Assembly (NCBI GenBank): GCA_009920765.1 | Contig: RFZJ01000009.1 | Coordinates: 1-64,000 of the forward strand | Direction: 5' to 3' | DNA: 64,000 bases | Source of the DNA: Planctomycetota bacterium | GTDB lineage: Bacteria; Planctomycetota; Planctomycetia; Gemmatales; Gemmataceae | In this document: piece after piece, positions 37,182 through 45,827 of the stretch | Layout: each line of letters begins with the position of its first letter | Position numbering within the stretch: the first letter of the stretch is position 1 | Notes under the pieces: model-generated | What the model was told of the DNA's origin: nothing | What the model saw: the letters and a program-made list of their open reading frames with translations, nothing else | Database searches by the model: none | Translations under genes and position numbers: made by a program

Positions 37182-38331
37182 TTAAAGATCGTCATCATTA
37201 ATCTTGGGCAAAGGCTTGGAGGGTTGCTTTTTGTTAACCTTCTCTGCTTTCAACCGCAAAAAAGACTGAATAAAAGCGGTTATATCACCATCAAGAACCT
37301 CAAAAACTTGTGCGGTGTGATGCTCGGTTCGAACATCTTTGGCAAGTGTGTAAGGCTGCAAAACATAATTACGAATCTGATAACCCCATGCAACCTCACC
37401 CTTTTCATCATAAAGCTTTTCGACCTCGGCTTTTCTTTTTTGCTCTTCAATCCGATAGAGCTTGGCCTTTAGAAGTTTCATCGCAAGATCATCGTTTTTA
37501 TGCTGACTTCTTTCGCTACGGCTCTCCGCAGCAATCCCGGTAGGCAAATGAATATAACGAACTCCACTTTCAGTTTTGTTCTGATGCTGCCCCCCCGGAC
37601 CACCACTTCGAAAAGTCTGCCTTTCCAAATCATCCGACCGAATTTCGATGTTAATATTCCCATCGATTTCAGGCATCACATCGACTGCAGCAAAAGAAGT
37701 ATGCCTCTTGGCATTGGAATCAAACGGACTGATTCGGACAAGGCGATGAACACCCGCTTCGCTTTGAAGATTTCCGTAGGCAAAATCCCCTAAAATATGA
37801 AGCGTTGCGTTTCTTATACCCGCCTCTTCATTTCGAAGCTCATCGACAATCTCCGTTTTATAACCATTCCTTTCAGCCCAGCGTGAATACATGCGAAGCA
37901 ACATTTGTGCCCAATCGCAAGCCTCGGTACCACCGCCTCCCGCCTGTATTCGAAGATATGCATTGCTGGCATCCTGCGGTCCATTCAACATGGAACGAAG
38001 TTCAAATTCAGCAAGGTTGGCATCGGCTTTATCCAACTCCAACGCTAGATCACTTTCCAAAGAAGAATCTTCTGCACAGAGTTCTGCAAGTGCTCCAATA
38101 TCCAGATTGGCAGATTCGATTTCCTCGTATGGTTTCAAAAGGCCGTTGAGAGGTTTTAATGCATTGATGGTTTGTTGGGCCTTATCCTGATTATTCCAAA
38201 AATCAGATGTACCCATAAGATCTGTCAAAGTTTGTCTTTGTGTTTTTTTTCCAGCAATGTCAAAGAGAGTCCCGCAATTGGGTCAACCTGATGGTCAGAT
38301 TTTCTACGCGTCTTTTCAATTCACTATTCAT
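37182..38331 (-). CDS. prfB: Peptide chain release factor 2 with programmed +1 frameshift
   Basis: The main frame holds FRSGGPGGQHQNKTESGVRY with the GGQ motif that triggers peptide release, and ends at 37182. The N-terminus lies in another frame: ATG at 38331, eight bases after AAGGA, encodes 23 residues (MNSELKRRVENLTIRLTQLR, then DSL). It then reaches CTT TGA C with the in-frame TGA at 38262-38260. A +1 shift on CTT continues as DIAGKKTQRQ into the long frame, giving 382 residues. The slip site CTTTGAC is identical to that of Escherichia coli prfB. RF2 reads TGA, so low RF2 favours frameshifting and raises synthesis. The upstream CGGGAC is only a weak Shine-Dalgarno-like stimulator. Confidence 0.95.
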
Positions 38332-38459
38332 ACTGCGATCCTTCAATTATTACAGAAATATAATTCCCTAAATAAAAAACAAAATCAATCTGCCTTCTTA
38401 TCTCATAATATCATATTATTAGGAATCATTATTAGATCCTCAACTAAAGGGTAACGACA

Positions 38460-39194
38460 ATGGAATTTCAAGGAAAAACAATTTTGGTAACTGGTGGTGG
38501 AAGCGGTATCGGATTGGCTTCTGCCCAGGCATTTCACAACCTTGGCGCCAAGGTTGCCATCTGTGGAAGAAATAAAACCAAACTTGATAAGGCTGCAGTT
38601 CTTATCTCAAAATCCAAAGAAAGAATTTTGGATTTGGCTTGTGATGCTGGCAAACCAAAAGATGTTGAAAACACCATCAATTCTACAATCAAGGCATTCG
38701 GCCCGATTGATATTTTGGTTCACTGTGTTGGCATGAATCTGAAAGAACGATCTTTCCATGAGCTTAATCCAGAAAGTTGGCGATCCTTGGTGGAAGGAAA
38801 TTTAGACAGTGCGTACTATGTCTTTCATGAAGTTTTAAAAGGAATGAGACCCAGAAAAACAGGCTTGGTGATAGTTGTAAATTCCATCTCCGGATTGCGA
38901 GGAAATCCCCTGGGTGGCCCTGGTTATGTGGCAGGAAAATTCGGCCTAACCGGCTTGGTGACTGCAACCGCTGCGGAAGAATCTAAAAACAACATCCGCT
39001 TTTGCAGTATTTTCCCGGGAGAAGTAAACACCCCAATCCTCGAAGCCAGACCGAATCCCGTTTCTGAAGAGCATAAAAAAGCTATTTTGCAACCCGAGGA
39101 TGTCGCTCAAAGTGTTTTATTTATAGCACGATTACCTGAGCACGTGGTTATCCCTGAGCTTATTATTATTCCTTCAAAAGCTACTTATATTTGA
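38460..39194 (+). CDS. Short-chain dehydrogenase/reductase
   Basis: 244 residues, the classical SDR length. The cofactor loop TGGGSGIG is at the N-terminus (residues 11-18). CVGMN occupies the NNAG position, the Ser of VNSISG and the YVAGK (Tyr-xxx-Lys) catalytic pair follow. The N-terminal strand suggests NAD(P). The substrate cannot be inferred. AAAGGG precedes the start. It converges with the PP2C gene after a 15-bp gap. Confidence 0.92.
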   Translation: MEFQGKTILVTGGGSGIGLASAQAFHNLGAKVAICGRNKTKLDKAAVLISKSKERILDLACDAGKPKDVENTINSTIKAFGPIDILVHCVGMNLKERSFHELNPESWRSLVEGNLDSAYYVFHEVLKGMRPRKTGLVIVVNSISGLRGNPLGGPGYVAGKFGLTGLVTATAAEESKNNIRFCSIFPGEVNTPILEARPNPVSEEHKKAILQPEDVAQSVLFIARLPEHVVIPELIIIPSKATYI

Positions 39195-39209
39195 TTGAAA
39201 AATCGAAAT

Positions 39210-39965
39210 TCATGCTTGAACAACATCAATAACCACAGCAGAGGTATTGTCAGTCGATCCATTTTCCAATGAAATCTGACAAAGTTTAAGCGCAAGGCCT
39301 TCCAAAGGTTCCGTTGCAAGATAATGTTGAAGATCAGCAAAATTTATACTGCCTGACAATCCATCTGAACAAATCAAATATCTCTGCCCAGGAACAACAT
39401 GATGGATAAAAACATCTGGCCCACCAGTGAGATCTTTTGCGCCAAGGTATTTATAAATCCTATTTCGAAAAGGATGCGTCGCAACTTGCGCCAATGTAAT
39501 TGAACCAGCGATATAAAGTGCATGTGCAAAGGAATGATCTGCTGTTATCAAAGATAATTTTTGATCCTCCATTACATAGCACCTGCTATCACCAAGATTT
39601 GATATCAATACATTTGGGGTATTTTCGCGGTAAAACAGCCCAACCATGGTGGTCCCCATGTTCAAAAGCTTTGGGTTGTTTCGGGAAAGATTCAACAAAG
39701 ATTCATTGGCTGAAATATAACCATGTTGAATAAGGGCAGTATCTCCAACTTCTGAACCGTCCAAAAATGGGCCTTGGTCAAAAACTTCCTGCTCGATACT
39801 TTTGATTGCTTCCGTACTTGCGACTTCCCCTGAAGCATGTCCCCCCATCCCGTCTGCTACCAAAGCTAGAAACAATCCATCAGCCATGGTAAATTTAATT
39901 GCATCTTCATTATTAGATCGAAGCCCCTGAAGTGACTCAGCAGAGACTTTAAACTCAATTGCCAT
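39210..39965 (-). CDS. PP2C-family serine/threonine phosphatase
   Basis: 251 residues from ATG 39965. Motifs in order: GLRSNNEDA, LVADGMGGHASGEVAS (metal Asp and Gly-Gly-His), NLGDSRCYV, LICSDGLSGSI and a final DNTSAVVIDV. These are the manganese/magnesium-dependent PPM/PP2C (Stp1-like) motifs. It would reverse Ser/Thr phosphorylation. No Hanks-type kinase is in the window. The frame runs on to ATG 40028 and would add a short hydrophobic leader. PP2C domains normally begin at the position chosen here, so I treat the leader as untranslated with some doubt. Confidence 0.92.
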   Translation of the reverse strand: MAIEFKVSAESLQGLRSNNEDAIKFTMADGLFLALVADGMGGHASGEVASTEAIKSIEQEVFDQGPFLDGSEVGDTALIQHGYISANESLLNLSRNNPKLLNMGTTMVGLFYRENTPNVLISNLGDSRCYVMEDQKLSLITADHSFAHALYIAGSITLAQVATHPFRNRIYKYLGAKDLTGGPDVFIHHVVPGQRYLICSDGLSGSINFADLQHYLATEPLEGLALKLCQISLENGSTDNTSAVVIDVVQA

Positions 39966-40117
39966 CAGTAATAAGATTCCTGCATAAACAATAGTCAGAA
40001 GCTTTGTCTTAGCATAATTTATGATCATCTTCTATAAACAATTATTTATTTTAAAAATTGAATATTAAAGAGAATTGATCAAATTATTCATCCGGATATC
40101 AATTGTTATTGCTAAGA

Positions 40118-40123
40118 TATAAT
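40118..40123 (+). promoter_or_regulatory. Possible -10 box before the bifunctional nuclease gene
   Basis: A perfect TATAAT at 40118-40123 lies 27 bp before the start codon at 40151 in an otherwise gene-free stretch. No good -35 hexamer is found at the expected distance, so this is weak. Confidence 0.25.
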
Positions 40124-40150
40124 AATGATGAATTAGCAAGGAGATTAATT

Positions 40151-40552
40151 ATGCCTATCGAAATGGGACTCAGAAGGATTATCATCAGTGAAATTCATGA
40201 ACAACAAGTAATTGTTTTGAAGGAAGTGGAAGGCGAAAGAAGCTTTTCGATTCAAATTGGAATTTTTGAAGCTACAAGTATTGATCGCAAAATAAAAAAA
40301 ATCCCTTCACCGAGACCTTTAACCCACGACTTATTGTGTCAAACAATAACAAGTCTAGGTGGTGAACTTCAAGAAATTCAAATCAATGAACTCAAAGACA
40401 AAACCTACTTTGCCACCCTTAAAATAAGGCAAGATGGGAAGTTTGTGGAAGTCGACTGCCGTCCTAGTGATGCCATCGCCCTCGCAGTGACAATGGATGT
40501 TCCAATTTTTGTTTTTGAGGAAGTTTTAGAGCAAATCAGCGAAGATATTTGA
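40151..40552 (+). CDS. Bifunctional nuclease family (DUF151) protein
   Basis: 133 residues. The DUF151 pattern is complete: PIEMGLRRIIISEI, a long middle with PLTHDLLCQTITSLG, then VDCRPSDAIALAV near the end. Family members have been described as nucleases acting on DNA and RNA, and some link to stress responses. The role here is unknown. ATG 40151 is chosen because AAGGAG lies eight bases upstream; the longer frame from 40103 has no such site. Confidence 0.9.
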   Translation: MPIEMGLRRIIISEIHEQQVIVLKEVEGERSFSIQIGIFEATSIDRKIKKIPSPRPLTHDLLCQTITSLGGELQEIQINELKDKTYFATLKIRQDGKFVEVDCRPSDAIALAVTMDVPIFVFEEVLEQISEDI

Positions 40553-40764
40553 TGGCTTTTGCCCCATTTGAACCAAATCCACAATTCTAGTAGCCCATAT
40601 TTAAGCTTTTTCTTTCATCTTCCGATAAAAATGGTCTAGATCGAATCGTTAAAAACCTTTATACGATCATTCCTTGAGGCAGCTGAACTTTTAATTTTAT
40701 GAAGTCTTGTTTAATTTCAACTCTGCTTCATTTTTTTCAGTATTGGTTTTTGGGGGATATCTTA

Positions 40765-41574
40765 ATGCCAGTTTCTTCGACCGCAAGAATTCATCCAAGT
40801 GCAATTATCTCTTCCGATGCTGAAATCGGGGAAAATGTAGAAATTGGCGCACTCGCCATTATTGATGGTCCGGTAAAAATCGGCCACGGCACCCAAATCA
40901 AACCAGGCGCAAAGCTATTTGGCAATCTTTCCCTAGGTTCTAAAAACATCGTTTATAGTGGCGCAATTCTTGGAGAAGCTCCACAGCATATGAAATATGA
41001 TGGTGAACCCACCAAAACCACCATTGGAAATAACAACATTATCCGGGAAGGCGTTACGGTTCACCGGGGAACAACCTCTTCAAATGAAACGGTGATTGGG
41101 AACGGAAACTTCTTGATGGCTAACAGCCATGTTGCACACGACTGCAGGGTTGGTAATGGATGTATACTTGCCAACGGGGCCCTTATGGGAGGGCACTGCG
41201 AGCTAGAGGATGGTGCTTTTTTATCAGGGAACAGTGCAGTCCATCAATTTGCCAAGGTTGGTAGGCTGGCGCTTTTAAGTGGCGTTTCTGCCACCACCAA
41301 AGACATTCCACCTTTCATCATAGTACAGCGAATTAATGTGGTTTCTGGTGTAAATGTAATTGGAATGCGCAGAGCAGGCATTTCACATACCAATATCGAT
41401 GGCATACGCAAAGCCTTCCATATTATTTACCGGGAGGGCTTACTGTTGCCACAATCACTGCTCAAGGTTGAAAAAGAATTAGGCCACATTCCGGAAGTGG
41501 CTGAGTTCGTGGCTTTCATTCGTGCTGCGACCAGGGGTATCAGCCTTGAAACAAATCGACTTGAAGCTGCTTAG
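40765..41574 (+). CDS. lpxA: Acyl-[ACP]-UDP-N-acetylglucosamine O-acyltransferase
   Basis: 269 residues from ATG 40765, which follows GGGGG at correct spacing. The protein is a left-handed beta-helix with hexapeptide repeats from HPSAIISSDAEIG onward. NSHVAHDCRVG places H122 and H125 exactly as in E. coli LpxA, where H125 is catalytic. GVNVIGMRRAGI and a helical C-terminus complete the family. It adds the first acyl chain of lipid A, which supports a diderm envelope with lipopolysaccharide. The other lpx genes are not nearby. The open frame reaches back to 40699, but that part lacks family similarity. Confidence 0.94.
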   Translation: MPVSSTARIHPSAIISSDAEIGENVEIGALAIIDGPVKIGHGTQIKPGAKLFGNLSLGSKNIVYSGAILGEAPQHMKYDGEPTKTTIGNNNIIREGVTVHRGTTSSNETVIGNGNFLMANSHVAHDCRVGNGCILANGALMGGHCELEDGAFLSGNSAVHQFAKVGRLALLSGVSATTKDIPPFIIVQRINVVSGVNVIGMRRAGISHTNIDGIRKAFHIIYREGLLLPQSLLKVEKELGHIPEVAEFVAFIRAATRGISLETNRLEAA

Positions 41575-41577
41575 CAA

Positions 41578-41883
41578 CTAATTTTTAGCTTCTAATTCCT
41601 TAACAAGTTGAGCCAGTAATTCTGGCTTGTCTTGGTCTAACAAGTGTTTGATTCTAGATTCAGGAATTTCAAGCTTTTTCATGGTTTCAACTATAGTTAT
41701 CCAAACTTTTTCTCTTTTTTTGCCACTGCTTAGATACAGTTCTCCTACAAGTTCAGCCAATCGCTGATGCGCAATGGGATTTTGGTTATCGTAAAATCGC
41801 TTGATGACTTTTTGCTGGTAGGGACTGAAATCGCGTGCCACTTTAAATACTCCCGTACATAATTTCCTAATCCGAGTATTCAT
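41578..41883 (-). CDS. Small conserved-looking protein, function unknown
   Basis: 101 residues, not recognised. It is basic and helical, with FSPYQQKVIKRFYDN near residue 20, LAELVGELYLSSGKKREKVW near 43 and a Leu/Glu-rich end. It has no signal peptide, membrane segment or cysteine pattern. It converges with lpxA three bases from its stop and is divergent from dtd. Its codon use is like its neighbours and its composition looks like a real cytosolic protein, perhaps nucleic-acid binding, but this is only an impression. Confidence 0.65.
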   Translation of the reverse strand: MNTRIRKLCTGVFKVARDFSPYQQKVIKRFYDNQNPIAHQRLAELVGELYLSSGKKREKVWITIVETMKKLEIPESRIKHLLDQDKPELLAQLVKELEAKN

Positions 41884-42010
41884 TACTGACGTATGCTCTT
41901 ATGAATATATACCACAGAATTGCTTTAGCGATAAATTTGATTTTCTAGTTTTTCTATAAAATTGTATACTTCGCTAGGTTTATAAAAGTGAAAATACCGG
42001 AGGTTTTAAC

Positions 42011-42448
42011 TTGCGTGCTGTTATTCAACGAGTATCAATGGCCAAAGTCACGGTTGAAAACCAGACCATTGGTGAAATTCAAAGGGGTTTATTAATCCTT
42101 TTAGGAATAACAAATGGTGACACTGAAGAAAAAGCCTGGTGGCTCGCCGAAAAAGCTGCAAGTTTAAGAATTTTTCCTGATGAAAATGGGAAAATGAACC
42201 TCGACCTTGTAGAATCCGGTGGATCTATTTTAGTCATTAGCCAATTCACCCTTTACGGAGATTGCTCTAAGGGCCGAAGGCCAAGTTTCCTAACTGCAGC
42301 AAGGCCTGAAATTGCTGAACCTTTATACGAACAATTCATCCGAAAATTAAGATTACTGGGAATTAACACCCATACTGGAAAATTTGGCGTTGATATGAAA
42401 GTTGAACTGGTTAATGATGGTCCTGTAACCTTGATTGCTGACGCCTAA
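42011..42448 (+). CDS. dtd: D-aminoacyl-tRNA deacylase
   Basis: 145 residues, family length. MRAVIQRVSMAKVTV opens the protein. The two hallmark motifs are SQFTLYGDCSKGRRPSF and NDGPVT at the end, the latter containing the Gly-Pro that excludes L-amino acids. It removes D-amino acids mischarged onto tRNA. The start is TTG at 42011, eight bases after a strong GGAGG. It leads a plus-strand series with two amino-acid permeases and an enolase-superfamily enzyme. Confidence 0.96.
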   Translation: MRAVIQRVSMAKVTVENQTIGEIQRGLLILLGITNGDTEEKAWWLAEKAASLRIFPDENGKMNLDLVESGGSILVISQFTLYGDCSKGRRPSFLTAARPEIAEPLYEQFIRKLRLLGINTHTGKFGVDMKVELVNDGPVTLIADA

Positions 42449-42474
42449 ATAGCGCAAAAAATGGAGTATCAAAA

Positions 42475-43989
42475 ATGTCCAACGGCATGTTTCGGCGAAA
42501 ATCTCTTGAGAGAGTGATGGCAGATTCTGAAAGTGGCCACAATCTTAAACGCATTCTCGGTCCTTGGGCCTTAACTGCCCTAGGCATTGGAGCCATCATT
42601 GGCACGGGAATTTTTGTATTGGTAGGTAAAGCTGCCCGTGATGTCACTGGCCCTGCCCTTATGCTCTCTTTTGTATTTGCTGGCCTTGCGTGCATTTTCT
42701 CCGCACTTTGTTATGCAGAATTTGCATCCATGGCCCCAGTTGCTGGTAGTGCCTACACTTACGCATACCTTACTCTGGGCGAATTGATGGCATGGATTAT
42801 AGGTTGGGATCTGGTTCTCGAATATGCCGTCGCAAGTTGTACCGTAGCACATGGATGGTCCAAGTATTTCCAGGATATACTCAAGCAATTTGAGTTCCAT
42901 ATACCAACAGCTCTTACAAACGCACCTTTTGACATCGCCAAAGGTGGCGAAGTGGTTTCAACAGGTTCTATCCTCGACCTTCCCGCAGTTGTTATTTCAA
43001 TTATCATGACCTTGATTTTGGTACGGGGTATCCGGGAAAGTGCCCTCATTAATGGCCTTATGGTTGTTTTAAAACTTGCCGTCGTTTTCTTTGTTATTTT
43101 TGCAGGTATACCGCATATTGTTACTTCCAACTGGACGGACAATTTCGCGCCATTCGGATATGGTGGCTTGAGCTTTTTTGGGAATTTGGTCTGGGGAGAT
43201 ATCAACCCTGCAACCAATGCTCCTTCTGGGGTTTTAGCTGGTGCTGCACTTATTTTCTTTGCCTATCTTGGTTTTGATGCTGTTTCCACAAGCGCTGAAG
43301 AAGCCAAAAATCCGAAGCGAGACATGCCCTTCGCAATTATTGGCTCTCTTTTAATTTGCACGGTACTCTACATTGCAGTTGCTGCGGTTTTAACAGGTAT
43401 GGTTAACTACAAGGATATTCCAAAGGAAGCACCTGTTGCCAATGTTTTTGCCCAAGTTGGTATGCCATGGGCCAGGTTACTTGTGTCCATTGGCGCATTA
43501 ACTGGGATTACCTCAGTTCTTCTGGTCATGATGTGTGGACAACCAAGAATTTTTCTGGCGATGGCTCGTGACGGCCTTCTTCCTGAAAAGTTTTTTGCTA
43601 GCGTTCACCCCGTTTATCAAACACCTTGGCTCGCAACCCTTCTAACCGGCCTTATTGTTGCCTTAGGTGGCAGCTTACTTCCACTTGATGTCCTTGCTGA
43701 ACTTACCAACATTGGAACCTTGTTTGCATTTGTTGTGGTGTGCGCTGCGGTGCTGATTTTAAGATTCAAGGATCCCAATGCACCTCGGGCTTTTAAAGCA
43801 CCACTAGGGCTGTTTTGCCCAATAGGGGGAATTCTTTTATGTTTGGTGCTCATGTTCTCCCTAGGTTGGGAAAACTGGGTCAGGCTTTTAATTTGGCTTG
43901 TAATCGGCATTGTGATTTACTTTGTTTATGGCTTTCACCACAGCAAACTTCGCATTGAAGACAACAAAAAGCTTGCCCAAAAGTTTTAA
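42475..43989 (+). CDS. APC-family amino acid permease
   Basis: 504 residues with about twelve hydrophobic segments. The start KRILGPWALTALGIGAIIGTGIFVLVG is the APC-superfamily transmembrane-1 signature, and FFAYLGFDAVSTSAEEAKNPKRDMP is typical of the cationic amino acid transporter (CAT/YfnA-like) branch. It probably imports an amino acid with a proton or by exchange. The specificity is not readable. The stop is followed after two bases by the second permease, so the two are co-transcribed. Confidence 0.92.
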   Translation: MSNGMFRRKSLERVMADSESGHNLKRILGPWALTALGIGAIIGTGIFVLVGKAARDVTGPALMLSFVFAGLACIFSALCYAEFASMAPVAGSAYTYAYLTLGELMAWIIGWDLVLEYAVASCTVAHGWSKYFQDILKQFEFHIPTALTNAPFDIAKGGEVVSTGSILDLPAVVISIIMTLILVRGIRESALINGLMVVLKLAVVFFVIFAGIPHIVTSNWTDNFAPFGYGGLSFFGNLVWGDINPATNAPSGVLAGAALIFFAYLGFDAVSTSAEEAKNPKRDMPFAIIGSLLICTVLYIAVAAVLTGMVNYKDIPKEAPVANVFAQVGMPWARLLVSIGALTGITSVLLVMMCGQPRIFLAMARDGLLPEKFFASVHPVYQTPWLATLLTGLIVALGGSLLPLDVLAELTNIGTLFAFVVVCAAVLILRFKDPNAPRAFKAPLGLFCPIGGILLCLVLMFSLGWENWVRLLIWLVIGIVIYFVYGFHHSKLRIEDNKKLAQKF

Positions 43990-43991
43990 GT

Positions 43992-45821
43992 ATGGACAAC
44001 AAACAATTTCAACAGCGCTTAGGCCTTTTCGACTCCACAATGCTTGTTGCTGGAACCATGATAGGCTCAGGTATTTTCATTGTGTCTGCGGATATAATCC
44101 GCGATGTCGGGTCACCGGGAAGCCTTTTACTAATTTGGATTTTAACGGGTTTCATGACAATCCTGGGTGCTCTCAGTTATGCAGAACTCGCAGCCATGAT
44201 GCCTCGCGCTGGTGGGCAGTATATTTATCTTAAAGAAGCTTTTGGCCCATTATGGGGCTTCCTTTATGGTTGGAGCCTTTTCCTTGTGATCCAAACAGGA
44301 TCCATTGCAGCAGTTGCAGTAGCTTTTGCTAAATTTCTGGGCGTCATAGCACCAAATCTTGGTACCGGCGAAGAGGCTCAAATCATCAACTGGAGTGGAT
44401 TAAATCTGGTAATTTCTCTTCCTCTACCCTGGCTTAAAGAACCTCTTGTCATTTTCAAACGCACTGAATTTGCGATCACTTCAGGCCAAATAATTGCAGT
44501 TGCAATCATTGCCTTTCTCACACTTCTTAATTGCAGGGGCATCAAGGAAGGAAAATGGATTCAGAACCTTTTCACAGTCATCAAAACTTTAAGCCTTATT
44601 ATTTTAATTATTCTGGCATTTAGTATCGGAGCAAACAGTGCTGTGATTAAACTTAACTTTACAGACCTTTGGGCAGGATCATTCTCCACTGATCGTTTTA
44701 ATGCCATATCAGAATTAGTGGGTGGGGCACCTTGGCTTATTGCTTTCATGGTTGCTGGCGGCGCCATGGTCGGCTCTTTATTTAGTGCAGATGCCTGGAA
44801 TAATGTTACCTTTACCGCGGGCGAAATCCGTAATCCCAGTCGTAACTTACCTCTTAGTTTGATACTCGGAACTGGCTCTGTCATCCTACTGTATCTTTTG
44901 GTTAACCTTGCCTACCTCTGTGTTTTACAAGCAAACGGCAGCCCTCTGGTCAGCGTCCAACTTAGAGCTGAAATTGAAGAAGGTATTGCAATCAGAAAGG
45001 AATACGCTGCGGAAGCCAGTTATCTTTTGGCAACCGCAACACGCCTTGAAAGCGAATCTGTTTTTCTAAAAGCAAGAGCCGCATTACTTGACAAAGAAGG
45101 CCAAACAACAAATGCAAAAAGACTAGCAATAAACGCTGAATCCAAACTTGCCGAATCCACTTCCTTTAAAATTAAATCAGAAATTGCCAAGGATGCGAGC
45201 ATTTCAGCAAATGAGGAAACAAACCGAAGGCTCAACGAACGAATCATTAGAAGCACTCCAGAACTGGGGATTTCTCATGCGCGGGATGATCGGGTGGGAA
45301 CCGCAATTCTTCAGATGATTTTTCCGAAATATGGCACGATTGCGATGGCAATTGCCATCATGATTTCCACTTTTGGATGTGTTAACGGCATGATTTTAAT
45401 GGGGTCAAGGCTGTATTATGCCATGGCTCAAGATGGCTTATTTTTCAAATCTGCAGGCGAATTAAACACCAAGGGCGTACCTGCATTTGGCTTAATATTG
45501 CAAGGCGCTTGGTCTATCCTTTTGGTTTTCTCAGGCACCTACATAGAACTGCTAGATTATGTTATTTTTGCGGCACTACTATTTTATGCCCTGACAGTTT
45601 CAGGATTATTTGTTTTACGCCGAACAAAACCCCACGAAATTCGCCCTTATAGGGCTTGGGGCTATCCATTACTACCTTTAATTTATATTTTGCTCTGTAT
45701 CATCGTGATGATTGATTTGTTAATCGTAAGGCCGGAATACACCTGGCCTGGTTTGATTATCGTAGCTTCTGGGATTCCAGTTTTTTACTTTTGGCAACAA
45801 AGGAATCCGCATACCATTTGA
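43992..45821 (+). CDS. APC-family amino acid permease with helical insertion
   Basis: 609 residues, about 110 longer than the usual APC permease. Transmembrane 1 reads LFDSTMLVAGTMIGSGIFIVSADI. The extra part lies between LVNLAYLCVLQ (end of a membrane segment near 313) and the normal continuation ISHARDDRVGTAILQMIFPKYG (from about 427). It is Ala/Glu/Lys/Arg-rich with no prolines and looks like a long helical hairpin, possibly outside the membrane. The frame is continuous through it and membrane segments resume normally. Substrate unknown, probably an amino acid. Confidence 0.9.
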   Translation: MDNKQFQQRLGLFDSTMLVAGTMIGSGIFIVSADIIRDVGSPGSLLLIWILTGFMTILGALSYAELAAMMPRAGGQYIYLKEAFGPLWGFLYGWSLFLVIQTGSIAAVAVAFAKFLGVIAPNLGTGEEAQIINWSGLNLVISLPLPWLKEPLVIFKRTEFAITSGQIIAVAIIAFLTLLNCRGIKEGKWIQNLFTVIKTLSLIILIILAFSIGANSAVIKLNFTDLWAGSFSTDRFNAISELVGGAPWLIAFMVAGGAMVGSLFSADAWNNVTFTAGEIRNPSRNLPLSLILGTGSVILLYLLVNLAYLCVLQANGSPLVSVQLRAEIEEGIAIRKEYAAEASYLLATATRLESESVFLKARAALLDKEGQTTNAKRLAINAESKLAESTSFKIKSEIAKDASISANEETNRRLNERIIRSTPELGISHARDDRVGTAILQMIFPKYGTIAMAIAIMISTFGCVNGMILMGSRLYYAMAQDGLFFKSAGELNTKGVPAFGLILQGAWSILLVFSGTYIELLDYVIFAALLFYALTVSGLFVLRRTKPHEIRPYRAWGYPLLPLIYILLCIIVMIDLLIVRPEYTWPGLIIVASGIPVFYFWQQRNPHTI

Positions 45822-45827
45822 GTAATC

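Noticed and set aside
38228..38262. Possible sequencing error or pseudogene at the prfB N-terminus
   Set aside because: The stop is the TGA of a perfect CTTTGAC slip site, and the +1 frame joins exactly, so this is programmed frameshifting.
44937..45266. Gene fusion or mobile insertion in the permease
   Set aside because: No repeats or inverted ends flank it and the frame is continuous; it is treated as an in-frame domain insertion.
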